Shown here in pieces: positions 8,087 through 16,002 of a stretch of 64,000 nt of DNA (positions within the stretch are counted from its first letter, which is position 1; every line of letters starts with the position of its first letter). Source of the DNA: Polynucleobacter sp. HIN11 (GTDB taxonomy: Bacteria; Pseudomonadota; Gammaproteobacteria; Burkholderiales; Burkholderiaceae). The notes under the pieces are model-generated. The model was not told where the DNA came from. It searched no databases and saw nothing but the letters and a program-made list of their open reading frames with translations. The position numbers were made by a program, and so were the translations under genes. The DNA lies in contig NZ_AP028142.1 of NCBI RefSeq assembly GCF_030297675.1, positions 372,001 through 436,000 of the forward strand. The letters are read 5' to 3'.

Positions 8087-8548
8087 TTACTTCTTACGAA
8101 AATCGTCGTGACAGCCTTTGCAGGTTTGACCGGTTGCACCCAACGCCTTCTTCAAATTCTCAGGATTGCCTGATTGGGCTGCAGTATTGAGCTCTGCAAC
8201 GGCCGCTTGCATCCGATCAGCAGCCGTCTTGAACTTGGCACTTTCCTTCCAAATGGCTGGTTCAGCCTTACCACCTTCGGTCCCGGGACCAAATGCTTGC
8301 CAAGGCATGCTTGAGAGCATGCTAATAATGGCAGCGTTCCGCGCCACATCCTCTTTATTGTAGGGAACCTCCCCCTTCACCACCGCAGACAATCGACCCA
8401 TATGGGCACCTATCAAAGCAAAGGCGCTTTGGCGATATTTGATGGCATCCTCTGGCTTGGCAAACTGGGCCATCGCTGGGGTGGCTAAGGTAAGGGCAAG
8501 CGCCGGAATGAGGGCTTTGATGGAAATGCGAAGTGATTGAGTATTCAT
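8087..8548 (-). CDS. Cytochrome c' (periplasmic)
   Basis: A 153-residue secreted c-type cytochrome. A signal peptide ends PAMA|QF around residue 27. The mature part is a four-helix bundle by composition, and the single haem site CKGCH (about 143-147) lies ten residues from the C-terminus, exactly as in class II cytochromes c'. Arg/Lys residues follow the haem site, as usual. Members bind NO or CO and may protect from nitrosative stress or shuttle electrons. It faces a cytochrome b561-like gene, with stops about 30 bases apart. Confidence 0.93.
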   Translation of the reverse strand: MNTQSLRISIKALIPALALTLATPAMAQFAKPEDAIKYRQSAFALIGAHMGRLSAVVKGEVPYNKEDVARNAAIISMLSSMPWQAFGPGTEGGKAEPAIWKESAKFKTAADRMQAAVAELNTAAQSGNPENLKKALGATGQTCKGCHDDFRKK

Positions 8549-8635
8549 AAATCCTCCATGAGACTGATTAGAAATAATCCTAGATCAAGAATACTCCAAT
8601 TCTGTGTGGCCCATATTTCAGGGGCGCCCAATATG

Positions 8636-9304
8636 TTAAGACCCAAAAAGCATTCTTATTGGGTAGGTGAGCCCCCGTACGATCGAAATGAAGAACTCAC
8701 TTAATGGAACCATCCACCATTGAGAAATAATTCCGGTAAACACGAGGCCCAAGACAATAAAAAAGCCCCAGGGTTCTAGTTTGCCTAATAGTAGGGCTTG
8801 GCGGAACGGCAACAATCCTGCCAGAATACGGCCACCATCCAATGGGGGAAGGGGAAATAAATTAAAGACCAGGAGGCCAATGTTCCAAAAGACGCCAGCC
8901 TTGGCCATCGAGATCAAAAACGGTTCATTAATACCCGACCCTTGAAGCACGATCCAAGCAATAGCCCAGGCGATTGCCTGAAAAAAATTAGAGCCAGGCC
9001 CGGCGAGCGCCACCCAAATCATATCGATCCGAGGATTGCGTAAGCGATCAAAACGTACTGGAACTGGCTTGGCATAACCAACTAAGAAGGGGGAGTTCGC
9101 CAAAATCAGCGCAATCGGGATTAAAACAGTGCCAATCGGATCAATATGTTTTAGGGGGTTAAGCGTGACACGACCAAGCAAAAAAGCGGTGTTATCGCCA
9201 AAGCGTTTGGCCGCATAGCCATGAGCAGCCTCATGGATCGTAATGGCAAAAACCAAGGGAATCGCATTAATTGCAATAGCTTGGATAGAATAGTCAGAAA
9301 TCAT
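8636..9304 (-). CDS. Site-2 protease family (M50) membrane metalloprotease
   Basis: A 222-residue integral membrane protein with the zinc motif HEAAH at residues 24-28 and the second metal ligand in PLDGGRI (D156). This compact form without a PDZ domain corresponds to the common short Rip/YwhC-like M50 family. The ATG at 9304 was chosen because the protein family starts close to the first membrane helix. Upstream in-frame codons to 9409 overlap the small divergent gene at 9333 and look non-coding. Its substrate is not predictable. Confidence 0.88.
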   Translation of the reverse strand: MISDYSIQAIAINAIPLVFAITIHEAAHGYAAKRFGDNTAFLLGRVTLNPLKHIDPIGTVLIPIALILANSPFLVGYAKPVPVRFDRLRNPRIDMIWVALAGPGSNFFQAIAWAIAWIVLQGSGINEPFLISMAKAGVFWNIGLLVFNLFPLPPLDGGRILAGLLPFRQALLLGKLEPWGFFIVLGLVFTGIISQWWMVPLSEFFISIVRGLTYPIRMLFGS

Positions 9305-9332
9305 ATTAAGATCATATCGAGAGGAGACTATT

Positions 9333-9494
9333 GTGACCGATGAGAAGAAACCCCTAGTTAAATCTGCTGTGAAGGCTCCCAAGCTTCCAGTACGTCCACC
9401 TATTGCCAAGGGTCCTCAAAGTATGGGGGGTAAGCCACAACAGGGATTTGGGGGTGGAAAGGGCATGATGCGCAAGGCTGGCCGGGGCCGATAA
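9333..9494 (+). CDS. Small basic Gly/Pro-rich protein, 53 residues
   Basis: A GTG start preceded by GAGAGGAG opens a 53-codon frame ending at TAA 9494. The product is very basic, with KAPKLPVRPPIAKGPQ in the middle and a glycine-rich tail (GGGKGMMRKAGRGR). It has no membrane segment and no recognised domain; disordered nucleic-acid binding is conceivable. Support comes from the ribosome site, the biased composition and its fit between neighbouring genes. It starts 28 bases from the divergent M50 gene. The next small gene begins 53 bases after its stop. Confidence 0.6.
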   Translation: MTDEKKPLVKSAVKAPKLPVRPPIAKGPQSMGGKPQQGFGGGKGMMRKAGRGR

Positions 9495-9547
9495 GCACCT
9501 AAAGTGTGGATAATATTGTTTACATCGTTTAGATAAAGGGATAGACC

Positions 9548-9685
9548 ATGAACGAATGGCAAAATGAGAGCAAAGATGTCATCAATAAAAAGATGATCAC
9601 CTTAATTGTGATGTTGGCAGCTGCTACCAGCCTAGCGATTTTGTTTGCCTTGGTCGCAGCTCATATGGGTTACGTATTTGGTTAG
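9548..9685 (+). CDS. Small single-pass membrane protein, 45 residues
   Basis: ATG at 9548 with AAAGGG about seven bases upstream. A polar N-terminus (MNEWQNESKDVINKK) is followed by one hydrophobic helix of about 25 residues and a very short tail. No family is recognised. The layout resembles small inner-membrane regulators of larger complexes. It lies between the small basic protein and the cyclopropane fatty acid synthase, all on the plus strand. Confidence 0.6.
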   Translation: MNEWQNESKDVINKKMITLIVMLAAATSLAILFALVAAHMGYVFG

Positions 9686-9730
9686 ATGCCTGTGCTTTTA
9701 GCACGATGAAGTAAATCGGTATCGCTTGTC

Positions 9731-10900
9731 ATGATGTCAAGTAATTCCGAAAGTTATTCACCTCCGGGGGATATCAAAGCCCCGGCTGCACTCGAGCAAA
9801 TTCTTCAGCAAGCCGGTATTACCGTCAATGGCACTCAGCCTTGGGACATGCGTGTTCATGACCCGATTGTTTTTGACCGAATTCTGCAAACATGGTCACT
9901 AGGCCTTGGTGAATCCTATATGGATGGGAAATGGGACTGCCAGCGTCTGGACGAGTTCTTTTATCGTTTAATGCGCGATGAATTAGATGAAAGTGTCCAA
10001 GGTTTGGCCAAAGTTCGACTTCTTTATGAAATCGCCCGCGCGAAGCTATTGAATTTGCAATCCAAAGATCGAGCCTTTCAGGTGGGTGAGCAGCACTATA
10101 ACGCGGGTAATGATCTGTTTGGGGCCATGCTTGATCCACGCATGATCTACTCCTGCGCCTACTGGGCCCACGCGAAGAATCTAACCGAGGCGCAAGAACA
10201 TAAACTGGATTTAATTTGTAAGAAACTACATTTAAAGCCAGGCGAGTCGCTCCTAGAAATTGGTTGTGGTTGGGGTGGGTTGGCTAAATTCGCGGCGGAG
10301 CGCTATGGTGTCAAGGTTTTAGGCATCACTGTATCTAGCGAACAGCAGGCCTTAGCCATCGAACGTTGCCAAGGTCTTCCAGTTGAAATTCGTTTAATTG
10401 ATTATCGCGATCTGGAAGGATCGTTCGATAAGATCGTTTCGGTTGGGATGTTTGAGCATGTTGGGCAGAAAAATTATGCAGAGTACTTTGATATCGCTCA
10501 TCGCTTGCTAAGTGATCAAGGAATTTTTCTCTTGCACACCATCGGCAGCTATGTAACAGTTAAAAAAACAGATGCCTGGATTGATCGCTATATTTTTCCT
10601 AATGGGCATTTACCATCTTTAGTGGAGCTGTCGCAAGCTTTGGAGCGCCGCTTTCTAGTTGAGGATTTGCATAATTTTGGACATGACTACGATAAAACGC
10701 TGATGGCATGGTTAAGTAATTTTGAGCGCGCTTGGCCACAGTTACAAACCCAGTATTCCAAGCGTTTTTATCGGATGTGGCGTTATTACTTATGCTGTTG
10801 TGCGGGATTTTTCCGCTCCGGCCAAGGACAGCTTTGGCAACTGGTCTTGACCAAACGGTCTCGTGAGCAAACCTATCTGGGCTATCGACCCAGTTTGTAA
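9731..10900 (+). CDS. cfa: Cyclopropane-fatty-acyl-phospholipid synthase
   Basis: SAM-dependent enzyme that adds a methylene bridge to unsaturated acyl chains of membrane phospholipids. The protein has 389 residues, close to the 382 of E. coli Cfa. It has the N-terminal lipid-binding part, the active-site region YSCAYW (C142), the SAM motif LEIGCGWGG (175-183) and FEHVGQKNY. ATG at 9731 is followed at once by a second ATG (9734); either could be used. It stands alone, with a fluoride-channel gene 18 bases downstream. Confidence 0.93.
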   Translation: MMSSNSESYSPPGDIKAPAALEQILQQAGITVNGTQPWDMRVHDPIVFDRILQTWSLGLGESYMDGKWDCQRLDEFFYRLMRDELDESVQGLAKVRLLYEIARAKLLNLQSKDRAFQVGEQHYNAGNDLFGAMLDPRMIYSCAYWAHAKNLTEAQEHKLDLICKKLHLKPGESLLEIGCGWGGLAKFAAERYGVKVLGITVSSEQQALAIERCQGLPVEIRLIDYRDLEGSFDKIVSVGMFEHVGQKNYAEYFDIAHRLLSDQGIFLLHTIGSYVTVKKTDAWIDRYIFPNGHLPSLVELSQALERRFLVEDLHNFGHDYDKTLMAWLSNFERAWPQLQTQYSKRFYRMWRYYLCCCAGFFRSGQGQLWQLVLTKRSREQTYLGYRPSL

Positions 10901-10918
10901 TCCTTCATAATCCCAGTT

Positions 10919-11311
10919 ATGGGAATGTCTACTGCCTTTGGTTCAGTCATCGCCATCTTTTGTGGCGCAGGTCTTGGCGCCCTTTTGCGAGTCTGGTTTA
11001 TCTCAATATCAGCGCCGATCTCAAGTCTCATTCCAATGGGAACTTTAATTTCGAATTTAGTCGGCTCCTATCTCATTGGAATTGCGCTCGCTTTCTTCCT
11101 GGATCATCCGGCGATCTCGCCACAATGGCGTCTGTTTATCATCACCGGGTTCTTGGGTGGGCTGACTACGTTTTCCAGTTTCTCAGCCGATGTGGTGATG
11201 TTGATGCAGCGCGATCAGTTAATGCTCGCTTTGGGCCTCGCCCTGATGCATGTCTGCGGATCCCTATTGCTAACCTTTCTGGGGATTTGGACTATCCATG
11301 CTCTCAAATAA
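10919..11311 (+). CDS. crcB: Fluoride ion channel CrcB/Fluc
   Basis: A 130-residue protein with four membrane helices that exports fluoride as a dual-topology dimer. The family signatures GAGLGALLRVW near the N-terminus and GFLGGLTTFSSFS in the third helix (with the central Na+ and Phe-box positions) are intact. No fluoride riboswitch could be recognised in the 18-base gap to cfa. Its last 8 bases overlap the convergent chromate-transporter gene. Confidence 0.95.
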   Translation: MGMSTAFGSVIAIFCGAGLGALLRVWFISISAPISSLIPMGTLISNLVGSYLIGIALAFFLDHPAISPQWRLFIITGFLGGLTTFSSFSADVVMLMQRDQLMLALGLALMHVCGSLLLTFLGIWTIHALK

Positions 11312-11828
11312 AACCAAAAAATCCTAGGATTGCACCAAGACCAATTAAATAAAGCGGATGACGCTTAGTTAGCAAGACAAACAGAATGCTAAAGATGGTT
11401 AATGCATAGGCTGACCAATTGCCATTGATCCGAATGGCAATTTGCCAGGCAGATGCAAGCACTAGGCCAACTGCAAGGGCGCTTGCCGAATACTCAATGG
11501 TTTTCTTCCATTGCAAATGTTGAAGTTTAGCAACCACCCTCTGGAGATAAAAAATCAAAATACACGATGGCCAGCAAACCGCTAGAGTTGCTAAGAGTGC
11601 GCCCGCCAAGCCAAAGGCATTCCAACCAATCAAGGTAACGGTTAATAGGTTAGGGCCTGGTGCCGCTTGCGCAATCGCAAAATAATGAATGAAGGTTTGA
11701 GGATCAATCCAGCCTTCTTGATTAACTGAAATGTCATACAGGGTTGGTAAGAGAGCGTTGACCCCGCCAAATGCAATTAATGAGAACAAGGACAGTTTGA
11801 TAAACAGTCCTAAGAGGCCGATCATCAT
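11304..11828 (-). CDS. Chromate transporter family, second half-size subunit
   Basis: A 174-residue hydrophobic protein with the CHR-domain signature (SLIAFGGVNALLP, then FAIAQAAPGPN). It is the partner of the gene just upstream. Such split pairs act together where larger ChrA proteins carry both domains in one chain. Its start overlaps the stop of its partner by four bases (ATGA), implying coupled translation. Whether the pair moves chromate, sulfate or another oxyanion cannot be read from sequence. Confidence 0.9.
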   Translation of the reverse strand: MMIGLLGLFIKLSLFSLIAFGGVNALLPTLYDISVNQEGWIDPQTFIHYFAIAQAAPGPNLLTVTLIGWNAFGLAGALLATLAVCWPSCILIFYLQRVVAKLQHLQWKKTIEYSASALAVGLVLASAWQIAIRINGNWSAYALTIFSILFVLLTKRHPLYLIGLGAILGFFGFI

Positions 11829-12355
11829 CGCGCTTTTCTCCAGGCAACCACAAGGGCAAGCGGTAAGGTAATCGCAACGACCCAGCCAAGCGCCAACTGA
11901 TAGATGGTAGCGATTGCGATGCTAATTGCAATGACGAAGAGCATGGGCGGGCAGCTGAGTTCCTCTTTGAGCATCTTAAATCCCGTAGCGGCGATTAAGC
12001 CAACACCCACGGAAGAGATACCTCGTAAAACGCCTTGTACATGCTCAAACTCTCCGTAGTGGTCATACAGTAACGCTAGCAAAATCACAACGGTCATGGG
12101 AGCCAGCATTAATCCACCAACCGCAGCAAATGCCCCTCGTACGCCCCCAAAACGCTCGCCTACACACACAGCGAGGTTAACAATATTAGGACCGGGAACT
12201 AATTGGCAAACGCCTAATAGAGCATTGAATTCTTGAGAGCTGAGCCACTGTTTTTGCTCCACCAAGGTTCTCCTAGCCCACGGCAGAACACCACCAAAGC
12301 CGGATAAGCCAATAAATGTAAAAGTAATGAATAGACGAGCTGGGCTGTGCCGCAT
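11825..12355 (-). CDS. Chromate transporter family, first half-size subunit
   Basis: A 176-residue membrane protein with the other CHR half: FTFIGLSGFGGVLPWARR, then LLGVCQLVPGPNIVNLAV. It is followed with a 4-base overlap by the second half. The gene begins 3 bases after the stop of a D-2-hydroxyacid dehydrogenase on the same strand, so the three probably form one transcript. Confidence 0.9.
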   Translation of the reverse strand: MRHSPARLFITFTFIGLSGFGGVLPWARRTLVEQKQWLSSQEFNALLGVCQLVPGPNIVNLAVCVGERFGGVRGAFAAVGGLMLAPMTVVILLALLYDHYGEFEHVQGVLRGISSVGVGLIAATGFKMLKEELSCPPMLFVIAISIAIATIYQLALGWVVAITLPLALVVAWRKAR

Positions 12356-12358
12356 AGC

Positions 12359-13339
12359 TTATGAATTGGCAGGGTAGGGCATCGGTACGGGCTTGCCATT
12401 GAGCCATGCATCAAGCGTGTCAACAAGACCTTGAGCAAAACCCTGAAAAATAGGCTCAGCCACAAAGCCTAAATGGGGGGTCATTAGTAAATTTGGGATG
12501 CGATGAAGTTCAGATTCTTTTGGAAGTGGCTCTTGATCAAAGACATCGAGGGCGGCCTGACCTGGCCTGCCGGATTTGAGAGCTGCGATTAGATCATTGG
12601 TCACAATGAGACTTGAGCGAGCGGTATTCACCAATATAGAGTCTGTTCGCATCATCGCTAAGCGATCACGATGAATGAGGCCTTTGGTGCGTTCACTGGC
12701 GACTAAATGCAAACTGACAATTTTTGAGGTTTGAAGAAGGGTTTCTAGTGGCAAGAACTCACACCCAGCCGCATTGGCGCGTTCGTGGGTCATATTCGGA
12801 CTCCAGCAAACCAATTCCATTCCAAATGCAGCGCCTACTTTGGCTACTAAGCTACCGATGCCGCCAAGTCCAATAATCCCAAGACGTTGCCCGTGGAGCA
12901 TGGGTAATACGGAATGGGCATTACGCCATTGCCCGTCACTCATCATCTGAGACTGATCGACCACTTGCTTACTGGCAGCAAGGATTAGGGCCCAAGTTAG
13001 CTCAGCGGTGGTTTCTTTGGATGGTCCGCCGCGTGTACAAGCGACCGTTACCCCTTGATGGAGGAGGGCGGTGTGATCAAGTAAAGCATTGCGTGTTCCA
13101 GTAAAAACAAATAATTTGAGCTTAGGTAAGCGCTTAATGAGTGATGCGTCAAAGGGAGACCGATCACGGACCAAAGCAATCGCATCTGCATCATGAACAG
13201 CTTCATAGAGCGATTCCCCGGAGAGAGGTTCATGAAAAAATCGCAGTTTAGAGTGCGCTTGAATTGGTGACCAATCCGCATAGTCTTGCAAGCAGCGCTC
13301 GTAGTCTCCTAAGACAGCAATAATCGGTTTGGTATGCAT
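12359..13339 (-). CDS. D-2-hydroxyacid dehydrogenase family protein
   Basis: A 326-residue NAD(P)-dependent dehydrogenase with the nucleotide motif GLGGIGS and the catalytic Arg (NTARSS), Glu (DVFDQEP) and His (TPHLGF). It is clearly distinct from the two other D-2-hydroxyacid dehydrogenases in the window. The ATG at 13339 was preferred over a TTG at 13357 because no ribosome site supports the longer form, though evidence for either is weak. It heads a leftward unit with the chromate-type transporter pair. No functional link between them is obvious. Confidence 0.87.
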   Translation of the reverse strand: MHTKPIIAVLGDYERCLQDYADWSPIQAHSKLRFFHEPLSGESLYEAVHDADAIALVRDRSPFDASLIKRLPKLKLFVFTGTRNALLDHTALLHQGVTVACTRGGPSKETTAELTWALILAASKQVVDQSQMMSDGQWRNAHSVLPMLHGQRLGIIGLGGIGSLVAKVGAAFGMELVCWSPNMTHERANAAGCEFLPLETLLQTSKIVSLHLVASERTKGLIHRDRLAMMRTDSILVNTARSSLIVTNDLIAALKSGRPGQAALDVFDQEPLPKESELHRIPNLLMTPHLGFVAEPIFQGFAQGLVDTLDAWLNGKPVPMPYPANS

Positions 13340-13407
13340 AGAAATTCGCAGAATCAATGAATAAATCGATGATAATTGATGTTTAACCGTGATCTTGAGG
13401 AAACAAA

Positions 13408-13710
13408 ATGATTCTAGAAGTGGTTGATATTCGTATCGATGAAAGTAAGCAAGCTGAATTTAATGAGGCAATTTTACGGGGAGTGCGCACCACCATCGCT
13501 CCTGCTAAGGGCTTTCGGGGCTTTAAAGTCAATCACAGCATTGAGTCACCCAATCGTTACCTACTGATGATCTATTGGGACACCCTTGAGAACCATATGG
13601 TTGATTTTCGGGGATCCCCAGCGTTTACCGAATGGCGCAGCATTGTGGGCCCATTTTTTACCCAAGCGCCTGCCGTTGAGCATTTCAATTTAGTCGGTAA
13701 GTCCGACTAG
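13408..13710 (+). CDS. Antibiotic biosynthesis monooxygenase (ABM/YgiN-like) domain protein
   Basis: A 100-residue single-domain protein of dimeric alpha-beta barrel type. It begins MILEVVDIRI and contains the usual helix with Phe/Val core residues and the HSIESPNRYLLMIYWDTLE strand pair. GAGG lies about eight bases before the ATG. Members include quinol monooxygenases and haem-degrading enzymes, but many are uncharacterised, so the reaction is not assigned. The gene stands alone and ends in a short hairpin. Confidence 0.82.
   Translation: MILEVVDIRIDESKQAEFNEAILRGVRTTIAPAKGFRGFKVNHSIESPNRYLLMIYWDTLENHMVDFRGSPAFTEWRSIVGPFFTQAPAVEHFNLVGKSD
13691..13709. terminator. Weak hairpin over the ABM stop codon
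   Basis: TAGTCGG pairs with CCGACTA around a 5-base loop, spanning the stop codon of the ABM gene, 7 bases from the convergent trhO stop. No T-run follows, so termination is uncertain. Confidence 0.3.
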
Positions 13711-13716
13711 GTTTAA

Positions 13717-14511
13717 CTAAGCTTGATTTTTCTTGGGCTTGAGTCTGCCCTGGGGCTTAGCAGCAAGGCTGGGCTCTAGAGTTTCGCGTTCATCAAAGAC
13801 GAAGCAATCACCCACATAGTGATCGCCACCAATATCTTCAAAATATTGCAAGATCCCACCGTCTAATTGATAGCTATGCTCAAGACCGCGTTCTCGCAAA
13901 TATAGCCCTGATTTTTCACAGCGGATCCCACCAGTACAAAAACTGACCAAGGTCTTATCACCCAGTTCGGGTAAGTGCGCCTCAATTGCTTGCGGAAATT
14001 CACTAAATTTATTGATATTGAAATGCAACGCATTCTTGAACGTTCCATATTCCACTTCAAACCCATTGCGTGTATCAATCAGCACTACGGGACGTCCCAG
14101 ATCATCTTGGCCCCGATCGAGCCATTCTTTTAACTTCTTCGGAGAGATAAACTTCGCCCGACCCTTTTCCGGGGCAATCGTCGGATGATTCATGCGAATA
14201 ATCTCTTTTTTGATCTTGACCAAAAGCTTACGAAACGGTTGCGTTGCTGACCAGCTATCCTTTGTTTGAAACGATGCCAGTCGCGGATCATTTCGTAAAA
14301 AGGCAAGAAAACTTTGAATATTGGTTTCGAGACCAGCTAGAAATAGATTAATTCCTTCTTCTGATAGCAGAATTGTCCCTTTGAGGCCAAGCTCTGAGGC
14401 CAATTGATGCAGCGATTCTTTCCGCTGATTGAGTTCGTCAAGACGGACAAATTGATAGCCAGCAATATTAAGGATGGAAGGGGCATTTGAGCCCGGGCAC
14501 TCATGATTCAT
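13717..14511 (-). CDS. trhO: tRNA uridine-34 hydroxylase TrhO (rhodanese-like)
   Basis: Oxygen-dependent hydroxylation of U34 in tRNA, making 5-hydroxyuridine. The 264-residue protein has the N-terminal acylphosphatase-like domain of the YceA/UPF0176 family (LKGTILLSEEGINLFLAG), then a rhodanese domain with VLIDTRNGFEVEYGTF and the active-site Cys at about 192 in FCTGGIRCEKS. The C-terminus is basic (GRLKPKK). The ATG at 14511 gives the family-like N-terminus; an in-frame extension to 14571 runs into the divergent promoter region. It is divergent from the next gene, 63 bases away. Confidence 0.92.
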   Translation of the reverse strand: MNHECPGSNAPSILNIAGYQFVRLDELNQRKESLHQLASELGLKGTILLSEEGINLFLAGLETNIQSFLAFLRNDPRLASFQTKDSWSATQPFRKLLVKIKKEIIRMNHPTIAPEKGRAKFISPKKLKEWLDRGQDDLGRPVVLIDTRNGFEVEYGTFKNALHFNINKFSEFPQAIEAHLPELGDKTLVSFCTGGIRCEKSGLYLRERGLEHSYQLDGGILQYFEDIGGDHYVGDCFVFDERETLEPSLAAKPQGRLKPKKNQA

Positions 14512-14574
14512 GGCACTATTATCGATCAAGTTTATAGGTACACTAATAGTACTCAAACCCCGCCCCATCATTTA

Positions 14575-15132
14575 ATGACAAACGATCGTTTAATTCCATA
14601 CCAACCCATTGACTTAGCAGAGCCTGCCGATCTAGTTGCCGAGATCCGCAAACGTCGCGGTGGCCAGCTGATTAATCTGGACCGGATGCTGTTGCATAGT
14701 GAGCCAGTAGCCCGCGGCTGGAACCATTTTATTGGTAATGTTCGCCAGCAATTATCCTTAGACCCCAAGTTACGCGAACTGGGAATGTGTGGCGTTGCGG
14801 TTCTCAATGGCGCTGAGTATGAGTTCTTCCATCATGCCCCACCTTTTCTGAAAGCGGGAGGCACGCAAGCCCAAGTCGATGCGATGCGACATTTGGGAGG
14901 GAGTAATTTTGATCCCACCCCCTTTAGTTCATTAGAGCAAGATACTCTTGAGTTAACCTTGCAAATGACCCGGGCCATTCAGGTTGATCCCGCATTGATG
15001 AAGCGACTACAAGAAGCCTTAGGTAATACTGCATTGGTCGAGTTGGTAACAGTGATTGCAGCGTACAACATGGTGTCACGCTTTCTGATCGCCTTGGATA
15101 TTCATCCTGAAGATCAGTCTCCAAAGGCTTAG
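14575..15132 (+). CDS. Carboxymuconolactone decarboxylase-like (AhpD-fold) protein
   Basis: A 185-residue protein of the carboxymuconolactone decarboxylase family. The core ELGMCGVAVLNGAEYEFFHH resembles the family's conserved ExxxL..A.....YE..H pattern, and a later helix reads VELVTVIAAYNMVSRFL. The AhpD-type CxxC pair is absent, so peroxidase activity is unlikely. The ATG at 14575 was chosen; an in-frame ATG at 14503 lies inside trhO. Pirin follows 3 bases after the stop, so the two are probably co-transcribed. Confidence 0.85.
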   Translation: MTNDRLIPYQPIDLAEPADLVAEIRKRRGGQLINLDRMLLHSEPVARGWNHFIGNVRQQLSLDPKLRELGMCGVAVLNGAEYEFFHHAPPFLKAGGTQAQVDAMRHLGGSNFDPTPFSSLEQDTLELTLQMTRAIQVDPALMKRLQEALGNTALVELVTVIAAYNMVSRFLIALDIHPEDQSPKA

Positions 15133-15135
15133 GTA

Positions 15136-15993
15136 ATGAATCGGCAGATTATCCAAGTGATTCCTGGGGTTGTAACCTCTGATGGGGCGGGTGTTCGCTT
15201 ACGTCGTAGCTTGGGTGGTCAAGATCGGCAGCGCCTTGATCCATTTTTGATGCTCGATGAGTTTTCATCCAGCGATCCAAATGATTATGTTGCTGGATTT
15301 CCACCCCATCCGCATCGTGGTTTCGAAACCGTGACCTATATGCTCGAAGGCCATATGTTGCATGAGGATCATTTGGGTAATCGAGGCCACTTAAAAAGTG
15401 GTGGCGTGCAATGGATGACCGCTGGTCGCGGCATTATTCATTCAGAAATGCCCCAGCAAGAAAGTGGTGTGATGCGCGGGTTCCAGCTTTGGATCAATTT
15501 ACCCGCGGGCGAGAAAATGAAGTCTGCAGGGTATCAAGATATTCAAGATGCATCCATTCCCAAAGTTCATTTACCTCAAGGTGGATTGGTTAAAGTGATT
15601 GCTGGGGAGTATCAGTCGCCTGATGGCGCTGCGATCCAGGGCCCCATTCATGGATTAAGCACCGAACCTTTATTTTTTGATATTCACTTATCAGGTCATC
15701 AGACTTTTAGCCATCCGATAACGATTTCACATCATAGTTTTCTCTATGTGTATGAGGGTGATTTAACTGTTGGCGGACAAGAAGAGCAAGCGCCACGTCA
15801 GGCGGCGCTTGTTCTGGGTAATGGCGATCAAGTGACGATGCAAGCTGGTGCACAGGGGGCTAAAGCGATTTGGCTTGCTGCAAAACCACTTCATGAACCA
15901 GTTGTTCAGCATGGCCCTTTTGTCATGAATACCCAAGAGGAAATTATGCAAGCAATTGCAGACTATCAACAGAACCGATTAACCGCCCCCTAA
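15136..15993 (+). CDS. Pirin family protein
   Basis: Bicupin protein of 285 residues. The N-terminal cupin holds the metal-binding set typical of pirins: HPHRGFETVTYMLEG and HEDHLG, followed by GGVQWMTAGRGIIHSEMP. Bacterial pirins can act as quercetin 2,3-dioxygenases or as redox-sensing partners, but the native role is usually unknown. The ATG follows the previous stop with AGG within the overlapping end. Confidence 0.92.
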   Translation: MNRQIIQVIPGVVTSDGAGVRLRRSLGGQDRQRLDPFLMLDEFSSSDPNDYVAGFPPHPHRGFETVTYMLEGHMLHEDHLGNRGHLKSGGVQWMTAGRGIIHSEMPQQESGVMRGFQLWINLPAGEKMKSAGYQDIQDASIPKVHLPQGGLVKVIAGEYQSPDGAAIQGPIHGLSTEPLFFDIHLSGHQTFSHPITISHHSFLYVYEGDLTVGGQEEQAPRQAALVLGNGDQVTMQAGAQGAKAIWLAAKPLHEPVVQHGPFVMNTQEEIMQAIADYQQNRLTAP

Positions 15994-16002
15994 GAGCAAG
16001 CT

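Noticed and set aside
10900..10921. Fluoride riboswitch upstream of crcB
   Set aside because: Only 18 bases separate cfa and crcB, too short for the riboswitch, and no conserved elements were visible.
12359..13339. Reading this D-2-hydroxyacid dehydrogenase as 3-phosphoglycerate dehydrogenase (serA)
   Set aside because: At 326 residues it lacks the C-terminal ACT domain, and motif context is generic for the family.
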